Assembly: GCF_016863395.1 (NCBI RefSeq)
Contig: NZ_BOOU01000004.1
Span: forward strand, 1-64,000
Reading direction: 5' to 3'
Length of the DNA stretch: 64,000 nt
Source: Sphaerisporangium rufum
GTDB lineage: Bacteria > Actinomycetota > Actinomycetes > Streptosporangiales > Streptosporangiaceae
The notes under the pieces were generated by a model. That model searched no databases. It was not told where the DNA came from and saw only the letters and a program-made list of their open reading frames with translations. The position numbers and the translations under genes were made by a program. Shown here piece after piece: positions 34,857 to 47,463 of this stretch (the stretch's first letter is position 1; every line of letters begins with the position of its first letter).

Positions 34857-34887
34857 CCGGGCCGCGGCGGCCCGGCCCGCGAGACGG

Positions 34888-34924
34888 CGGCGGCCCCGTC
34901 GCCGCCAAGGGCGCGGGGCCGCCG
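34888..34924. terminator. Bidirectional terminator between Rv3235-like gene and secA
   Basis: CGGCGGCCCCG (34888-34898) pairs with CGGGGCCGCCG (34914-34924), an 11-bp perfect stem with a 15-base loop in the convergent gap. No U-run follows, which is usual in actinobacteria. Confidence 0.6.
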
Positions 34925-34936
34925 GGGTGGCCTGGC

Positions 34937-37741
<2,805 letters not shown>

Positions 37742-38059
37742 TTTGTGTAAAGCTCCTCGCAGGTCTGTACCGCGGCCCGGCGGCTGCGGACATGAGAACG
37801 AGACATGGTTCCCCAGAGCCATGGTAGGCGGTTTCCCCACCCGGCACAGCCATCGCCGGGGACGGCGCGGGCGCCCGCGAACGCGAGCGCGGCGCCGCTC
37901 CCTGCGGCCCTGTGCGCGGGGACGGCCCGCGAGGGCGGCACCGTTGTTGTATATCGTGCGACGGTACGGGGAGGGAACCTTTGCCCCTGGCCGCCGCGGC
38001 GGCCGGAGCGGACGGCCGCCGCCCGGGCGGCGCTCACACGGAAACGACAAGGAGTCAGG

Positions 38060-38365
38060 ATGGCCGACAGCGCACCGGCGCAGGCACAGGGCACGCAGGC
38101 CCACGGCACGCAGCAGTCCCACGCGGGACGCGCCTCGTCGTGGCTGGCGGTCACCGTGATCCTGCTCGGCTTCACCATCGGCGGCGTCGCCCTCACCATC
38201 GGCCCCAACTGGTTCCTGTTCTGGGTGGGCGCCGGCGTGGTCGTCGTGGGCGGCGTGCTCGCCCTGGTCTTCGACGTCTTCTCCGACGTGATCGAGGACG
38301 CGCCGCGGGAGGCCGACACCCAGGAGAAGCACCCGCCCTTCAGCAGCAGCTCCGACCACGTCTGA
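38060..38365 (+). CDS. HGxxPAAW-type small membrane protein
   Basis: 101 residues with GGAGTCAGG before the ATG. After a Gln-rich start it has HAGRASSW, a variant of the HGxxPAAW motif that names this family (DUF6704), then two membrane helices ([19 protein letters not shown] and [24 protein letters not shown]) and a short acidic tail. Such proteins are widespread in actinobacteria and of unknown function. It is divergent from secA. Confidence 0.75.
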   Translation: MADSAPAQAQGTQAHGTQQSHAGRASSWLAVTVILLGFTIGGVALTIGPNWFLFWVGAGVVVVGGVLALVFDVFSDVIEDAPREADTQEKHPPFSSSSDHV

Positions 38366-38440
38366 CCGGGCGGGGACCGGACCGCCCGGCGATGACACCG
38401 GCGCAGCCGTTTCGTCGGTGACACCGTCTACGATCGGCGC

Positions 38441-39775
38441 ATGCCGACCCAGGTTCCCGCCCCCGTGATCGAGATGTCCGCCGGCGAGGCGCGCCGGATC
38501 ATCCTGCGCGCCCAGGGGTTCCTCGGCGCCGGCGGCCGGCGGGGCGGCGCGCCGGGGGTGCTGTCCCGGCTGGCCGCCGTCCAGCTCGACACCATCTCCG
38601 TGCTGGCCCGCTCGCACGAGCTGGTGGCCTACTCCAGGCTGGGGCCGGTCGGCCGGGCCGCGGTCGAGCGGGCGTACTGGGCCGAGCCGGCCCGCGCCTT
38701 CGAGTACTGGTGCCACGCGGCCTGCGTGCTGCCCATCGAGCACTGGCCGCTCTACGCGTTCCGCCGCCGGGCCTTCCGCGAGCGGCGGTTCCGCTGGCAC
38801 GAGGTGCCGCCCACCATCGACAAGGTGTTGCAGCAGGTCCGCGACGAGGGCCCGGTGACCACCACCGACCTCGGCGGCGCCAAGAACGGCGGCCCCTGGT
38901 GGGACTGGTCGGACGTGAAGATCTCGGTGGAGTTCCTGCTGGACGTCGGCGAGGTGGTCTGCACCCGCCGGACCGGCTGGCGCCGGGTGTACGACGTGGC
39001 CGACCGGGCCGTGCCGGCCGCGCTGCTCGGCGAGGACCTCACCGACGCCGAGTGCGTCACCCGGCTGGCCCCGATCGCGGCCGCCGCGCTGGGCGTCGCC
39101 ACCCGCGCCGACCTGGTCGACTTCCTCCGGCTCAGCGGCCCGCACGCGGCGCTGCTGGACCAGGCGCTGCTGGACGGCTCGGCCGGCCTGGTGCCGGTCC
39201 GGGTCGCCGGGTGGGGTGACGGCCGCCGCGCCGGGCGGCCGGGCACGTCCAACGCCTGGGCCGACCCCGCCGCGCTGGCGAGCCCGCCGCGCGGGCGGCA
39301 CCGCACCACGCCGCTGTCGCCGTTCGACTCGCTGGTCTGGGACCGCGCCCGCACCGAGCGGGTGTTCGGCTTCACCCACCGCCTGGAGGCGTACGTGCCG
39401 AAGGACAAGCGGGTGCACGGCTACTTCACCATGCCGGTGCTGGCCGGCGGGCGGCTCATCGGCCGGGTGGACCCGGCCCGGGACGGCTCCACGTTCGTCG
39501 CCCGGCAGGTCGGCTTCGAACCGGCGGCGGCCGGCCGGGCCGGCGGCGCGCGGCCGGAGACGGTGGCCGCGATGGCTCAGGCGCTGTGGGAGGCGGCCTC
39601 CTGGGTCGGCTGCGACGACGTGCGGGTGGAACGGGTGGGCACGCCGGAGCTGGCCGGCCCGCTGGCGGCGGCGCTGCGCGCGCCCGCCGGCGACGTGACG
39701 GCACCGCCCGCCGGCGGCGTGACGACGCCGGTCGCCGACGGTGTGACGGCGCCGGTCGCCGGACCGATCAGGTGA
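38441..39775 (+). CDS. Winged-helix DNA glycosylase, YcaQ-like (interstrand crosslink repair)
   Basis: 444 residues. The YcaQ/HTH_42 fold is shown by [42 protein letters not shown] (with the catalytic QxD), [62 protein letters not shown] and [28 protein letters not shown]. Such enzymes unhook nitrogen-mustard or natural-product crosslinks by base excision. Low-complexity repeats at the end ([26 protein letters not shown]) come from a 30-36-base unit at 39692-39768. Other members of the fold guard producers against their own DNA-damaging antibiotics, so either repair or resistance is possible. Confidence 0.85.
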   Translation: MPTQVPAPVIEMSAGEARRIILRAQGFLGAGGRRGGAPGVLSRLAAVQLDTISVLARSHELVAYSRLGPVGRAAVERAYWAEPARAFEYWCHAACVLPIEHWPLYAFRRRAFRERRFRWHEVPPTIDKVLQQVRDEGPVTTTDLGGAKNGGPWWDWSDVKISVEFLLDVGEVVCTRRTGWRRVYDVADRAVPAALLGEDLTDAECVTRLAPIAAAALGVATRADLVDFLRLSGPHAALLDQALLDGSAGLVPVRVAGWGDGRRAGRPGTSNAWADPAALASPPRGRHRTTPLSPFDSLVWDRARTERVFGFTHRLEAYVPKDKRVHGYFTMPVLAGGRLIGRVDPARDGSTFVARQVGFEPAAAGRAGGARPETVAAMAQALWEAASWVGCDDVRVERVGTPELAGPLAAALRAPAGDVTAPPAGGVTTPVADGVTAPVAGPIR

Positions 39776-40472
39776 TCTCCAGCAGGCGCTCGCGCACCGC
39801 GTAGACCACCGCCTCCATCCGGGAGTGCAGCTGCAGCTTCTCCAGGATGTTGCGCACGTGGTTCTTCACGGTGTTCTCGGAGATGAACAGCTGCTTGGCG
39901 ATCTCGCGGTTGTTCATGCCCTTGGCCACCAGGCGCAGCACCTCCATCTCCCGGTCGGTCAGCCGGGGGACCGGCAACTGCGGGGGGCGCTCGGCCTCCT
40001 TGCGGCTCATGCTGGCGAACTCGCTGATCAGCTTGGCCGCCATCGCCGGGTTGATCAGCGACTGGCCCTCGTGCACGCCGCGCACCGCGTCGGGCACCTC
40101 GTCGATCTGCACGTCCTTCAGCAGGTAGCCGGTGGCGCCCGCCTTGATCGCCTCGAAGAGGTCCTCCTCCTCGTCGCTCACCGTGAGCATGACGATCCGC
40201 GCGCTCGGCACCGACGCTTTGATCACCCGGGTCGCCTCGATGCCGCTCTGGCGCGGCATGCGCACGTCCATCAGCACCACGTCCGGCAGCAGCCGGTCGG
40301 CGATCTCGACCGCCTCCTGGCCGTCGCTCGCCTCGCCGACCACCTCGATGTCCGGCTCCGCGGCCAGGGCCAGCTCCAGGCTCCGCCGGATCAACGCGTG
40401 GTCGTCGACGATCAACACGCGGATCGGCTCGGCCCGCCCGGAGCCGCCGGCCGTTTCGTCGGTCTGCGTCAC
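39768..40472 (-). CDS. NarL/LuxR-family response regulator, orphan
   Basis: 234 residues from GTG at 40472 with GGAGGAGGC upstream. The receiver domain has acidic residues VDDH at the start, phospho-acceptor Asp69 ([13 protein letters not shown]), Thr in MLTVSDE and Lys in YLLKD. The C-terminal LuxR helix-turn-helix reads [48 protein letters not shown]. No histidine kinase lies beside it, so the partner is elsewhere. It shares three bases with the end of the convergent YcaQ-like gene. Confidence 0.9.
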   Translation of the reverse strand: MTQTDETAGGSGRAEPIRVLIVDDHALIRRSLELALAAEPDIEVVGEASDGQEAVEIADRLLPDVVLMDVRMPRQSGIEATRVIKASVPSARIVMLTVSDEEEDLFEAIKAGATGYLLKDVQIDEVPDAVRGVHEGQSLINPAMAAKLISEFASMSRKEAERPPQLPVPRLTDREMEVLRLVAKGMNNREIAKQLFISENTVKNHVRNILEKLQLHSRMEAVVYAVRERLLEIT

Positions 40473-40611
40473 GCCTCCTCCTCGTTGGGGAGCCATGCCC
40501 GCGCGGCGGGGGGCGAACCCCGCCGCGCGGCGCTCCCACGCCGTCGGAACCGCCATCATTACATGGCTTTCCGGCGCGCGGGGCGGTCGAGAGGATCTTC
40601 GAACGCGTTGG

Positions 40612-41274
40612 TTATGGTTCGACGAGCCGCAACACGCCGTACGCGTAGCCGACCCGCCGGTACACCACACTCGGGTGGCCGGACTCCTTGTCGCGGAACA
40701 GGTAGAAGTCGTGCCCGACGAGCTCCATCTCCAGCAGTGCCTGGTCGATGGTCATCGGGTCGGCGTCGTGGAACTTCTCCCGGACGACGAGGGGGCCGTC
40801 GCCGTCCATCTCGATGGGCACGATCGGTTCCTCGTACCCGGCGGTGTCGGCCGGCGTGGCGGCCCGGTCCTGGCGCTGCGGCTCGACGGGCAGCGGCTCG
40901 GGCAGCGGCTCGTAGCCGTCGGCGAGCACGGAGGTCAGCTCGGCGACCGATGGGGGGCAATGGTTGCCGTGATGGACCTTCCGCCGGTCGGCGATGCGCC
41001 GCAGCCGGCCCTCGAGCTTCCCGAGCGCGATGTCCAGGGCCGCGAAGCGGTCCTCGGCGGAGGCCTCGGCCCGGATGGCCGGCCCCTTGGAGTGGATGGT
41101 CAGCTCCACCCGCTCGCGGTCCTCGTTCGCGCGCACGTTGGCGTGCTTGGAGACCTCCACATCGACCCGTATCAGCTTGCTGTCCAGACGCTCGATCCTG
41201 GCCAGTTTGGTCGTCACATGATCGCGGAACCGGTCACTCACACTGGTGTGCCGTCCCTTGACGATGATGTCCAC
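40612..41274 (-). CDS. hpf: Ribosome hibernation promoting factor, long form
   Basis: 220 residues. The N-terminal S30AE domain reads MDIIVKGRHTSVSDRFRDHVTTKLARIERLDSKLIRVDVEVSKHANV. A linker of about 50 residues leads to the C-terminal dimerisation domain (MTIDQALLEMELVGHDFYLFRDKESGHPSVVYRRVGYAYGVLRL). The long form joins 70S ribosomes into inactive 100S dimers in stationary phase and stress. It sits in the conserved order mtrAB-lpqB-comF-hpf-secA. Confidence 0.95.
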   Translation of the reverse strand: MDIIVKGRHTSVSDRFRDHVTTKLARIERLDSKLIRVDVEVSKHANVRANEDRERVELTIHSKGPAIRAEASAEDRFAALDIALGKLEGRLRRIADRRKVHHGNHCPPSVAELTSVLADGYEPLPEPLPVEPQRQDRAATPADTAGYEEPIVPIEMDGDGPLVVREKFHDADPMTIDQALLEMELVGHDFYLFRDKESGHPSVVYRRVGYAYGVLRLVEP

Positions 41275-41865
41275 GCAAAGGCCCCCCTTCGTCTCGACTG
41301 AATGGAGGGCACCCGTCCGGCCGACCTGGTCTTCGTCCCCACATCCGCCTGCTGAGGGGTTCGCGGCTCTGTCGCCACTACTGCCCTTCTCTCCTGGCGG
41401 AGGACATCTGGACCTCCGGGGAGGCAGGACTTACCTCTAAGCCGCACCGTGATCGGTCGACGAAGAGTCGCCTTACGTGGGCCGTTTCGCCTGCGGCTGG
41501 CATCGGCTAGCCGGCCCGGCCCCCTTGCGTCGGGGGTCGGTCCGGTGCAACCACGGACCCGAACGGGTGCCATGTTCGAACGCTAGTCGCTGCCGGCCCG
41601 AATGTCAGCCGTGGGATGCGCCGGGCGATCACTTTCCGTGTTTTTCCCGGGGCGTCGCGGGCCCGCCGGACCGGTACGTCAACGCGCCGGCCGGCCGCAC
41701 CGCGGCCGGGACCTGCCGGTGAGCCCGGCGGTCCGGTGCCGGCATGGGATACCTCACTGGGGTGCCCCACCCCGGCTTTACCCGGTTTCATCACTGTTCG
41801 TAATCTTTTGGCGCCGCCGATAACCCGGGCGTGTCGCGTCCGTTCGGCTCGCCGGCCGGTCCCGA
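41275..41865. other. 591-base gap upstream of hpf
   Basis: No gene is seen. On the minus strand the first 200 bases upstream of hpf contain a small hairpin CGGAGG...CCTCCG at about 41398-41418. Further up, a GGGTAA resembling a sigma-B-type -10 element lies at about 41777-41782, but it would be some 500 bases from hpf and its -35 partner is not convincing. A GGGGTG-CCC-CACCCC hairpin lies at about 41758-41772. A long, regulated leader is possible. Confidence 0.3.
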
Positions 41866-42615
41866 TCATCGGTGGCGGCGCGGCGTGCCGGCGAGCGTGA
41901 CCGCCAGCGCGACGCCCGCGCCGGCCGCCCGCAACGCCCGCGCCGCCTCGGCCAGCGTGGCGCCGGTGGTGACGATGTCGTCCACCAGGACCAGGAGCCC
42001 CGCACCGGGCCCCCACGCCCCCGGTGGCGCGCCGCCCCGGGCCGGGTGGACCGTGAAGGCCCCGGTCAGGTTCGCGGCACGCTGGACGGCGCTGAGCCCC
42101 GCCTGGTCGGCCACCCGGCGCCGGGGCACCAGGACGGGCGCCGGCGCCACCGGGTATCCGGCCGCGCGCAACCGGCGCCCGGCCAGCGCGGCGAGCCGGC
42201 CGACCGGATCGTGGCCGCGCCGCCGGACCGCGCGCCGCGCGCTCGGCACCGGGACCAGCGCGACGGCCGGGCCGACCGGGCCGACCGGGCCGACCGGGAC
42301 CGGCGGATCCGCCGGCCGGGCCGGGCCGCCGCCGGCGCCGAGCGCCGCGAGCACGGTGCCGGCCAGGCAGGCGGCGAGCGGCGGCCCGAGCGCGGTGCGG
42401 CCCCGTTCCTTGTAGGCGAGGATCACCCGGCGGGCCGTGCCCTCGTACCGGGCCGCCGACCAGCACGGCGGCAGCCCGGCCGGGGCGGGCGCCGGCGGGC
42501 GCGGCGCCGGGTCGCCGCGCATCCCGGCCAGGCAACCGGCGCATATCTGCGCCCCGGGGCGATCGCACCCGGCGCACCGGGCGGGCAGGACGAGGTCGAG
42601 CAAGGCGGTCAGCAC
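41866..42615 (-). CDS. ComF-family phosphoribosyltransferase-like protein
   Basis: 249 residues from GTG at 42615. An N-terminal zinc ribbon has CAGCDRPGAQICAGC. The middle has CWSAARYEGTARRVILAYKERGRTALG, and the C-terminal PRPP-binding motif is LLVLVDDIVTTGATLAEAARAL. A low-complexity GPVGPVGP stretch comes from 9-base repeats near 42270. The RGHDPVGRLA segment is the family's typical conserved loop. ComF helps single-strand DNA import in competent bacteria; its role in actinobacteria is unclear. Confidence 0.88.
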   Translation of the reverse strand: MLTALLDLVLPARCAGCDRPGAQICAGCLAGMRGDPAPRPPAPAPAGLPPCWSAARYEGTARRVILAYKERGRTALGPPLAACLAGTVLAALGAGGGPARPADPPVPVGPVGPVGPAVALVPVPSARRAVRRRGHDPVGRLAALAGRRLRAAGYPVAPAPVLVPRRRVADQAGLSAVQRAANLTGAFTVHPARGGAPPGAWGPGAGLLVLVDDIVTTGATLAEAARALRAAGAGVALAVTLAGTPRRHR

Positions 42616-42824
42616 CCGGCCATCCTCGCCCGCCGGAGCCGCCGGCCGGCCCGCGCGGCCCGGTCGTCCACAGGCCCGTCCGCATCCGGCCAGATCGTCC
42701 ACAGCCTCCGGCGCGGTCCCGGCCGGGCCGTACCGGGCTCGGATCGCGCGCCCCCTCACGATCACCCCGCGGGCACGCGGCACCGGCCCGGCGTCTTCCG
42801 GACGGGCGCCGGGCGGATCCGGTG

Positions 42825-42857
42825 GAAGGCACCGTGAAGGCACCGTGAAGGCACCGT
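42825..42857. repeat. Three perfect 11-bp direct repeats
   Basis: GAAGGCACCGT occurs at 42825-42835, 42836-42846 and 42847-42857 without gaps. An 11-bp period places each copy on the same face of the helix, as in SARP and OmpR-family sites. They lie between the comF start (42615) and the lpqB stop (42903); nothing else is seen in that gap. Confidence 0.6.
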
Positions 42858-42902
42858 GATCGATCGCGGGAGGCACCTGGGTTCCACCGCGAGGCCGCGC
42901 CG

Positions 42903-44705
42903 TCAGCCGAGGGGGTAGACGGGCGGGCCGGCACCCTTCTTGACCAGCGACTCCCACCGGCTCTTCTGGGCGTTCCACGCCGCCAGCTCTCCCCCGCTGT
43001 TGAGCACCAGCAGCGGCGAGTCGCCCGGCGCCGCGGCGATCCGCTCGACGCGCGCGGCGACCTTCGAATCGGCGCGCACGCCCTGCGTCACCGACCAGGG
43101 GGTCAGCTCCCCGTCGGAGCCGTGCTTGTTGGTCAGCACCCACAACGTGTCGGCGTCCTGCCAGGCGACGTCCAGGATCTGCTGGCCCTTCTCCGCCGGG
43201 ACGAGCTCGCGGAAGTTGCCGACCGACCAGCCGCCGCGGTCGATGTAGCCGATCAGCACCCGCTGGCCGTGCTCGTCGCTGCAGACCACGGCCACCCGGA
43301 CGCCGTCCCGCGCCACCCGGAACGCGCGCACGTCGGCCGTCTCGATGTCCGGCGCCCGCACCGGATACTGCCGGGAGGCGTCCGCCGCGCGCAGCACCTG
43401 CGAGCGGCGCGGGCCCTGCCGGGCGACCGTCCAGACGTCCCCGTACCGGTCGAACGACGGCGGGGTGAGGCCCTGCCCCTGGATCCACCGCTCCCACCGG
43501 GCGGGCGCGCCCATGGCGCTGACCCACACGCCGCCGTTCCTGCTCAGCGCGGCCAGCCGCTGCGGCCGGTCGCCACCGGAGCCGGAGACGGCGAACTCGG
43601 TGTACTGCCCGGCCGCCGCGCCGTCGCCGAGCGGCAGCGGGTTGTCGCTCTTGCCGTCGGCCGAGTGCAGGCGGCCGTCCTTCGGGTAGTAGGCCGCGGT
43701 CCCCGAAGGCAGCACGTCCGGGTCGAAGCGGTCGTAGTCGCGCGGGTCGATGACGAACGCGCCGCCGGGGAACTGCTCACCGTTGACCCGCACCTCGATC
43801 CGCCGCGCCTCGGTGAGCGGCTTGAGCGTCCAGGCCAGCTGGGCGCCCAGCGCCCGGCGCCCGGCGTCGGCCGCCGAGTCCACCACGGCGTAGGTGAAGT
43901 CGACCACGACGCTGTTCTCCTCCACCGAGACGCCGTTGACGTCCACACCGGAGAACGCGCTGTCCACCGCGCCGCGCATCGGCTTGGTCGGGCCGTCCAG
44001 CAGCTTGCGCACCAGCGTCTCGGCCAGGCCCTCGGCGGGATCGACCCTGACCCGCACCCGGTCGGCGACCAGCCCGGCCCACCTCGGTGCGGCGAAGTAG
44101 ACGTCGAACGGGCGGAAACCGCGCTTGAAGTCGTCCTCCGACAGCAGCAGCCCCGACGGCGCCGAGGAGATGCGCCACTGGCCGTTCACCCGCACCAGGG
44201 TGAACCCCTTGGCGAGCTCGCTGCCGGCCGAGGCGTCGGTCAGCACGTAGTGGCCGTCGCCGTCGAGCGTGCCGAGCACGGTGCCCTTGAGCGTCACGTG
44301 GGCCTGCGGGAGGTCCTCGCCGCGCCCGTCGGACACGGTACGCCCCTCGTAGATCGTCGTACCGTCGAACGGGCTCCAGGTGCGGTCGGCGTCGCCGGTG
44401 AGGTAGCGGCGGGCGACGGTGCGCTGCGGGTCGTCGGGGCTCGCCGCGGCGGCCAGGAACCCGTCGACGATCTCGGCGGGCGTGCCGTTCTGCTTCGGCG
44501 GGGCGACCAGCATGCGGACGTACGGCTCGCCGAGCGGATCGGCCTCGCTCTGGCCGCGCGCCGCGAAGATCGCACCACCGGGCGGCACGGTGGAGCACCC
44601 GGCGAGCAGCAGGACGAGGAACAGAGCGAGCGGCGCCGCCCGCCGGGCGGCGCGCGCCGGCCACCCGGCCGCACATCCGGCGGGCACGGGCCGGCTAGTC
44701 GGCAT
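42903..44705 (-). CDS. lpqB: Lipoprotein LpqB, MtrAB-associated
   Basis: 600 residues. A signal peptide ends in the lipobox LLAGC at about Cys36. It is followed by a GerMN-like domain (RVRVRVDPAEGLAETLVRKLLDGPTKPMRGAV...SVVVDFTYAVVD) and a C-terminal beta-propeller (VAVVCSDEHGQRVLIGYIDRGG; WQDADTLWVLTNKHGSDGELTPW). LpqB modulates the sensor kinase MtrB at the membrane and links it to cell division. The gene starts 11 bases inside the end of mtrB, so they are translationally coupled. Confidence 0.95.
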   Translation of the reverse strand: MPTSRPVPAGCAAGWPARAARRAAPLALFLVLLLAGCSTVPPGGAIFAARGQSEADPLGEPYVRMLVAPPKQNGTPAEIVDGFLAAAASPDDPQRTVARRYLTGDADRTWSPFDGTTIYEGRTVSDGRGEDLPQAHVTLKGTVLGTLDGDGHYVLTDASAGSELAKGFTLVRVNGQWRISSAPSGLLLSEDDFKRGFRPFDVYFAAPRWAGLVADRVRVRVDPAEGLAETLVRKLLDGPTKPMRGAVDSAFSGVDVNGVSVEENSVVVDFTYAVVDSAADAGRRALGAQLAWTLKPLTEARRIEVRVNGEQFPGGAFVIDPRDYDRFDPDVLPSGTAAYYPKDGRLHSADGKSDNPLPLGDGAAAGQYTEFAVSGSGGDRPQRLAALSRNGGVWVSAMGAPARWERWIQGQGLTPPSFDRYGDVWTVARQGPRRSQVLRAADASRQYPVRAPDIETADVRAFRVARDGVRVAVVCSDEHGQRVLIGYIDRGGWSVGNFRELVPAEKGQQILDVAWQDADTLWVLTNKHGSDGELTPWSVTQGVRADSKVAARVERIAAAPGDSPLLVLNSGGELAAWNAQKSRWESLVKKGAGPPVYPLG

Positions 44706-46464
44706 CGAGACCCCCCTCGGCCGCGGGCAGCAGGACCTGCGTCGTGTGCCCCTTCCAGGTGCGCCGGATCTCGATCTCCGGCGGCACCAGCGGCAGCGGC
44801 GAGCCGCGCAGCTCGGCGCCCGCCTGGCGGGGCAGCGACAGCCGGAACTGCGAGCCCTCGCCCGGCATGCCCCAGGCCTGCAGCCACCCGCCGTGCAGCA
44901 TGGCGTCCTCCCGGGAGATCGCCAGGCCGAGGCCGGTGCCGCCGATCGTGCGGGCGCGGGAGGGGTCGGCCCGCCAGAACCGGTCGAAGACCATGTGCTC
45001 CTCGCCCGGCTTGAGCCCGACCCCGTGGTCGCGCACCGCCACCGCCACCGCGTCGCGGTCGGCGCCGAGCGTGACCACGATGTCGCGTCCCTCGCCGTGC
45101 TCGATGGCGTTGAAGAGCAGGTTGCGCAGGATGCGCTCCACCCGGCGGCTCTCCACCTCGGCCATGCACGGCTCGTTCGGCAGCCGCAGGTCCAGCCGGG
45201 TGGTCTTGCGCTCGGCCAGCGGCTGGGAGTCGCCGACCGCGCGCAGCACCACGTCGCGCATGTCCACCGAGTCGACGTCGAGCGTGGCGGCGCCGGCGTC
45301 GTACCGGCTGATCTCCAGCAGGTCGGCGAGCATCGACTCGAACCGCTCCAGCTGGTTCTGCATCAGCTCCGCCGAGCGGGCCGCGGCCGGGTCGAACTCC
45401 TCCCGGCTCTCGTACAGCAGGTCGGCGGCCATCCGGACCGTGGTGAGCGGCGTGCGCAGCTCGTGGGAGACATCGGAGACGAACTGCCGCTGCACCTGCG
45501 ACAACTCCTCCAGCTGGTGGATCTTCAGGGCCAGGGTGGCGGCCATCTCGTTGAACGAGGCGGCCAGCCGGGCCAGGTCGTCCTCGCCGCGCACCTTCAG
45601 GCGCTCCTCCAGCCGGCCGGCGGCCAGCCGCTCGGCGGCCTGCCGGGTCAGCCGCACCGGGATGACCACCTGGCGGGTCACCAGGAACGCCACCGCGGCC
45701 AGCAGCAGCACCAGGGCGGCGCCCACCACGACCAGCCACTGCTGAACGGTGGACAGCGTGTCGACCTCGTCGTCCAGCGGGAAGAAGTGGTAAAGCTCGT
45801 AGTCGCCCCGGGCGTCGGGCACCAGGGCGCCGACCGCCAAGGCGGGCCGCGGGCCGGCCCGGTCCAGGTAGGAGGCCGAGATGTACTCCGCCTTCGGCTC
45901 CGCCCGGTCCCGGCGGACCGCGTCGCGCAGCTTGGGCGGCACGCTGCGCTGGTCGATCGGGCCCACCGCGCGGTCCTGGCCGACCTGCCCGGCGTTGAGG
46001 ATCACCACGCTGTAGCGGGAGCCGGCCCGCTTGGCCAGGGCCTGCAGCGCCTGGTCCACCGGGGAGGTCATGGTGACCTCGTCGTCCTCCTGGAGCGGCA
46101 CCGACGGCTTGGCGGTCGGGGGCGGCACCTGGCCGAGATAGCCCGCCACCGTGGTCACGTTGGCCTGCGCCTCGGCGGTGGCCGCGCTCACCCGGCCGTT
46201 CAGCACCGCCGTATTGATCATCTGCAGCAGGAAGAACCCGAGCACGGCCACCACCGTCATGGAGATGACCAGGGTGCTGGTGACGACCCGCAGCTGCAGC
46301 GACCGGCGCCAGACCCGCCGCACCCGGCCGGCGGCGCGCCGGGCCCGCCGCCGGACGCCGCGGGCGATCTGCCGCGGGGTCCGCCGGGCCTTCTTCTTCG
46401 GCCGGGGCCGGCCCGCGTCGCGGGCGGCCGGTGCCGAGGTCGTCGGGGGAGCCATGGGGGGCAT
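44695..46464 (-). CDS. mtrB: Sensor histidine kinase MtrB
   Basis: 589 residues if ATG at 46464 is used (46455 is also possible; neither has a good Shine-Dalgarno). A basic, proline-rich N-terminus precedes helix 1 (VVTSTLVISMTVVAVLGFFLLQM), an extracytoplasmic loop, helix 2 (WLVVVGAALVLLLAAVAFLVT) and a HAMP linker. The phospho-acceptor His is in FVSDVSHELRTPLTTVRMAADLLYESREEFD. The ATP-binding domain has NLLFNAIEHGEG, VRDHGVGLKPG and GGTGLGLAISR. It phosphorylates MtrA to control division and wall genes. It lies 24 bases after mtrA. Confidence 0.95.
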   Translation of the reverse strand: MPPMAPPTTSAPAARDAGRPRPKKKARRTPRQIARGVRRRARRAAGRVRRVWRRSLQLRVVTSTLVISMTVVAVLGFFLLQMINTAVLNGRVSAATAEAQANVTTVAGYLGQVPPPTAKPSVPLQEDDEVTMTSPVDQALQALAKRAGSRYSVVILNAGQVGQDRAVGPIDQRSVPPKLRDAVRRDRAEPKAEYISASYLDRAGPRPALAVGALVPDARGDYELYHFFPLDDEVDTLSTVQQWLVVVGAALVLLLAAVAFLVTRQVVIPVRLTRQAAERLAAGRLEERLKVRGEDDLARLAASFNEMAATLALKIHQLEELSQVQRQFVSDVSHELRTPLTTVRMAADLLYESREEFDPAAARSAELMQNQLERFESMLADLLEISRYDAGAATLDVDSVDMRDVVLRAVGDSQPLAERKTTRLDLRLPNEPCMAEVESRRVERILRNLLFNAIEHGEGRDIVVTLGADRDAVAVAVRDHGVGLKPGEEHMVFDRFWRADPSRARTIGGTGLGLAISREDAMLHGGWLQAWGMPGEGSQFRLSLPRQAGAELRGSPLPLVPPEIEIRRTWKGHTTQVLLPAAEGGLDAD

Positions 46465-46487
46465 CGGGGACGGCGGGGCGGCCGGCC

Positions 46488-47165
46488 CTATGCCGGGCCG
46501 GCCTTGTAACCGACGCCGCGGACGGTGACCACGATCTCCGGGTGCTCGGGGTCCTTCTCGATCTTGGCGCGCAACCGCTGCACGTGCACGTTGACCAGCC
46601 GGGTGTCGGCCGCGTGCCGGTAGCCCCAGACCTGCTCCAGCAGCACCTCGCGGGTGAACACCTGGCGGGGCTTGCGGGCCAGCGCGACCAGCAGGTCGAA
46701 CTCCAGCGGCGTCAGGTTGACGGTCTCCTCGCCGCGCTTGACCGAGTGACCGGCCACGTCGATCGTGATGTCGCCGATCTGCAGCACCTCGGGGGTGGGC
46801 TCGTCGGTGCGGCGCAGCCGGGCCCGCACCCGGGCGACCAGCTCCTTGGGCTTGAACGGCTTGACGATGTAGTCGTCGGCGCCGGACTCCAGGCCGAGGA
46901 CGACGTCGATGGTGTCGCTCTTGGCGGTGAGCATCACGATCGGCACGCCGGACTCGGCGCGGATCCGCCGGCAGACGTCGATGCCGTCGGCACCGGGCAG
47001 CATCAGGTCGAGCAGCACGAGATCGGGGCGGGTCTCGCGGAACGCGTCGAGCGCCTTGTCCCCGTCGGAGACGAACGACGGCTCGAAGCCCTCCCCCCGA
47101 AGGACAATGCCGAGCATCTCGGCGAGAGCGGCGTCGTCGTCGACGACCAGCACGCGTCCTTTCAT
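46488..47165 (-). CDS. mtrA: Response regulator MtrA
   Basis: 225 residues. OmpR family: receiver with phospho-acceptor Asp53 (LVLLDLMLPG) and Lys in DYIVKPFKPKELVARV, then a winged helix with LTPLEFDLLVALARKPRQVFTREVLLEQVWGYRHAADTRLVNVHVQRLRAKIEKDPEHPEIVVTVRGVGYKAG. MtrA governs cell-wall, division and, in actinomycetes, development and antibiotic genes. It leads the mtrA-mtrB-lpqB operon; the 47166-47463 gap upstream holds its promoter region and no gene. Confidence 0.97.
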   Translation of the reverse strand: MKGRVLVVDDDAALAEMLGIVLRGEGFEPSFVSDGDKALDAFRETRPDLVLLDLMLPGADGIDVCRRIRAESGVPIVMLTAKSDTIDVVLGLESGADDYIVKPFKPKELVARVRARLRRTDEPTPEVLQIGDITIDVAGHSVKRGEETVNLTPLEFDLLVALARKPRQVFTREVLLEQVWGYRHAADTRLVNVHVQRLRAKIEKDPEHPEIVVTVRGVGYKAGPA

Positions 47166-47463
47166 GGCCCCTCATTCATCGAGCGCGGTTCTGAACGGAT
47201 CTTGAGGCGATGGCCGTACGACCGACCGCAGGTTACCCGCGACACATCGTCAGGTGATAAACGGCCGAACAATGACGTCACCGAGGGCCGAATTTTAGGC
47301 GTAGCTTGCCCGTCCCGCCAATGATCTGCCCCAACGTCCTGCGCGGCGTGGCGCGCACGCCCCCCTCGCCAAGTGTGCGCCACGAACGCCACAAGGGCCA
47401 TCCCCGGTCGCGTTCGGGTGATCGGCCACGACGGCAGTCCCCGCGACATGCCAGGATTGGGAT

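Noticed and set aside
44695-47175. A single 826-residue sensor reading through from the mtrA region
   Set aside because: The first 230 residues are the out-of-frame shadow of mtrA; the MtrB signature starts after 46464.
47273-47280. TGACGTCA octamer in the mtrA upstream gap as an operator
   Set aside because: An eight-base palindrome is expected by chance in this amount of sequence and nothing else supports it.
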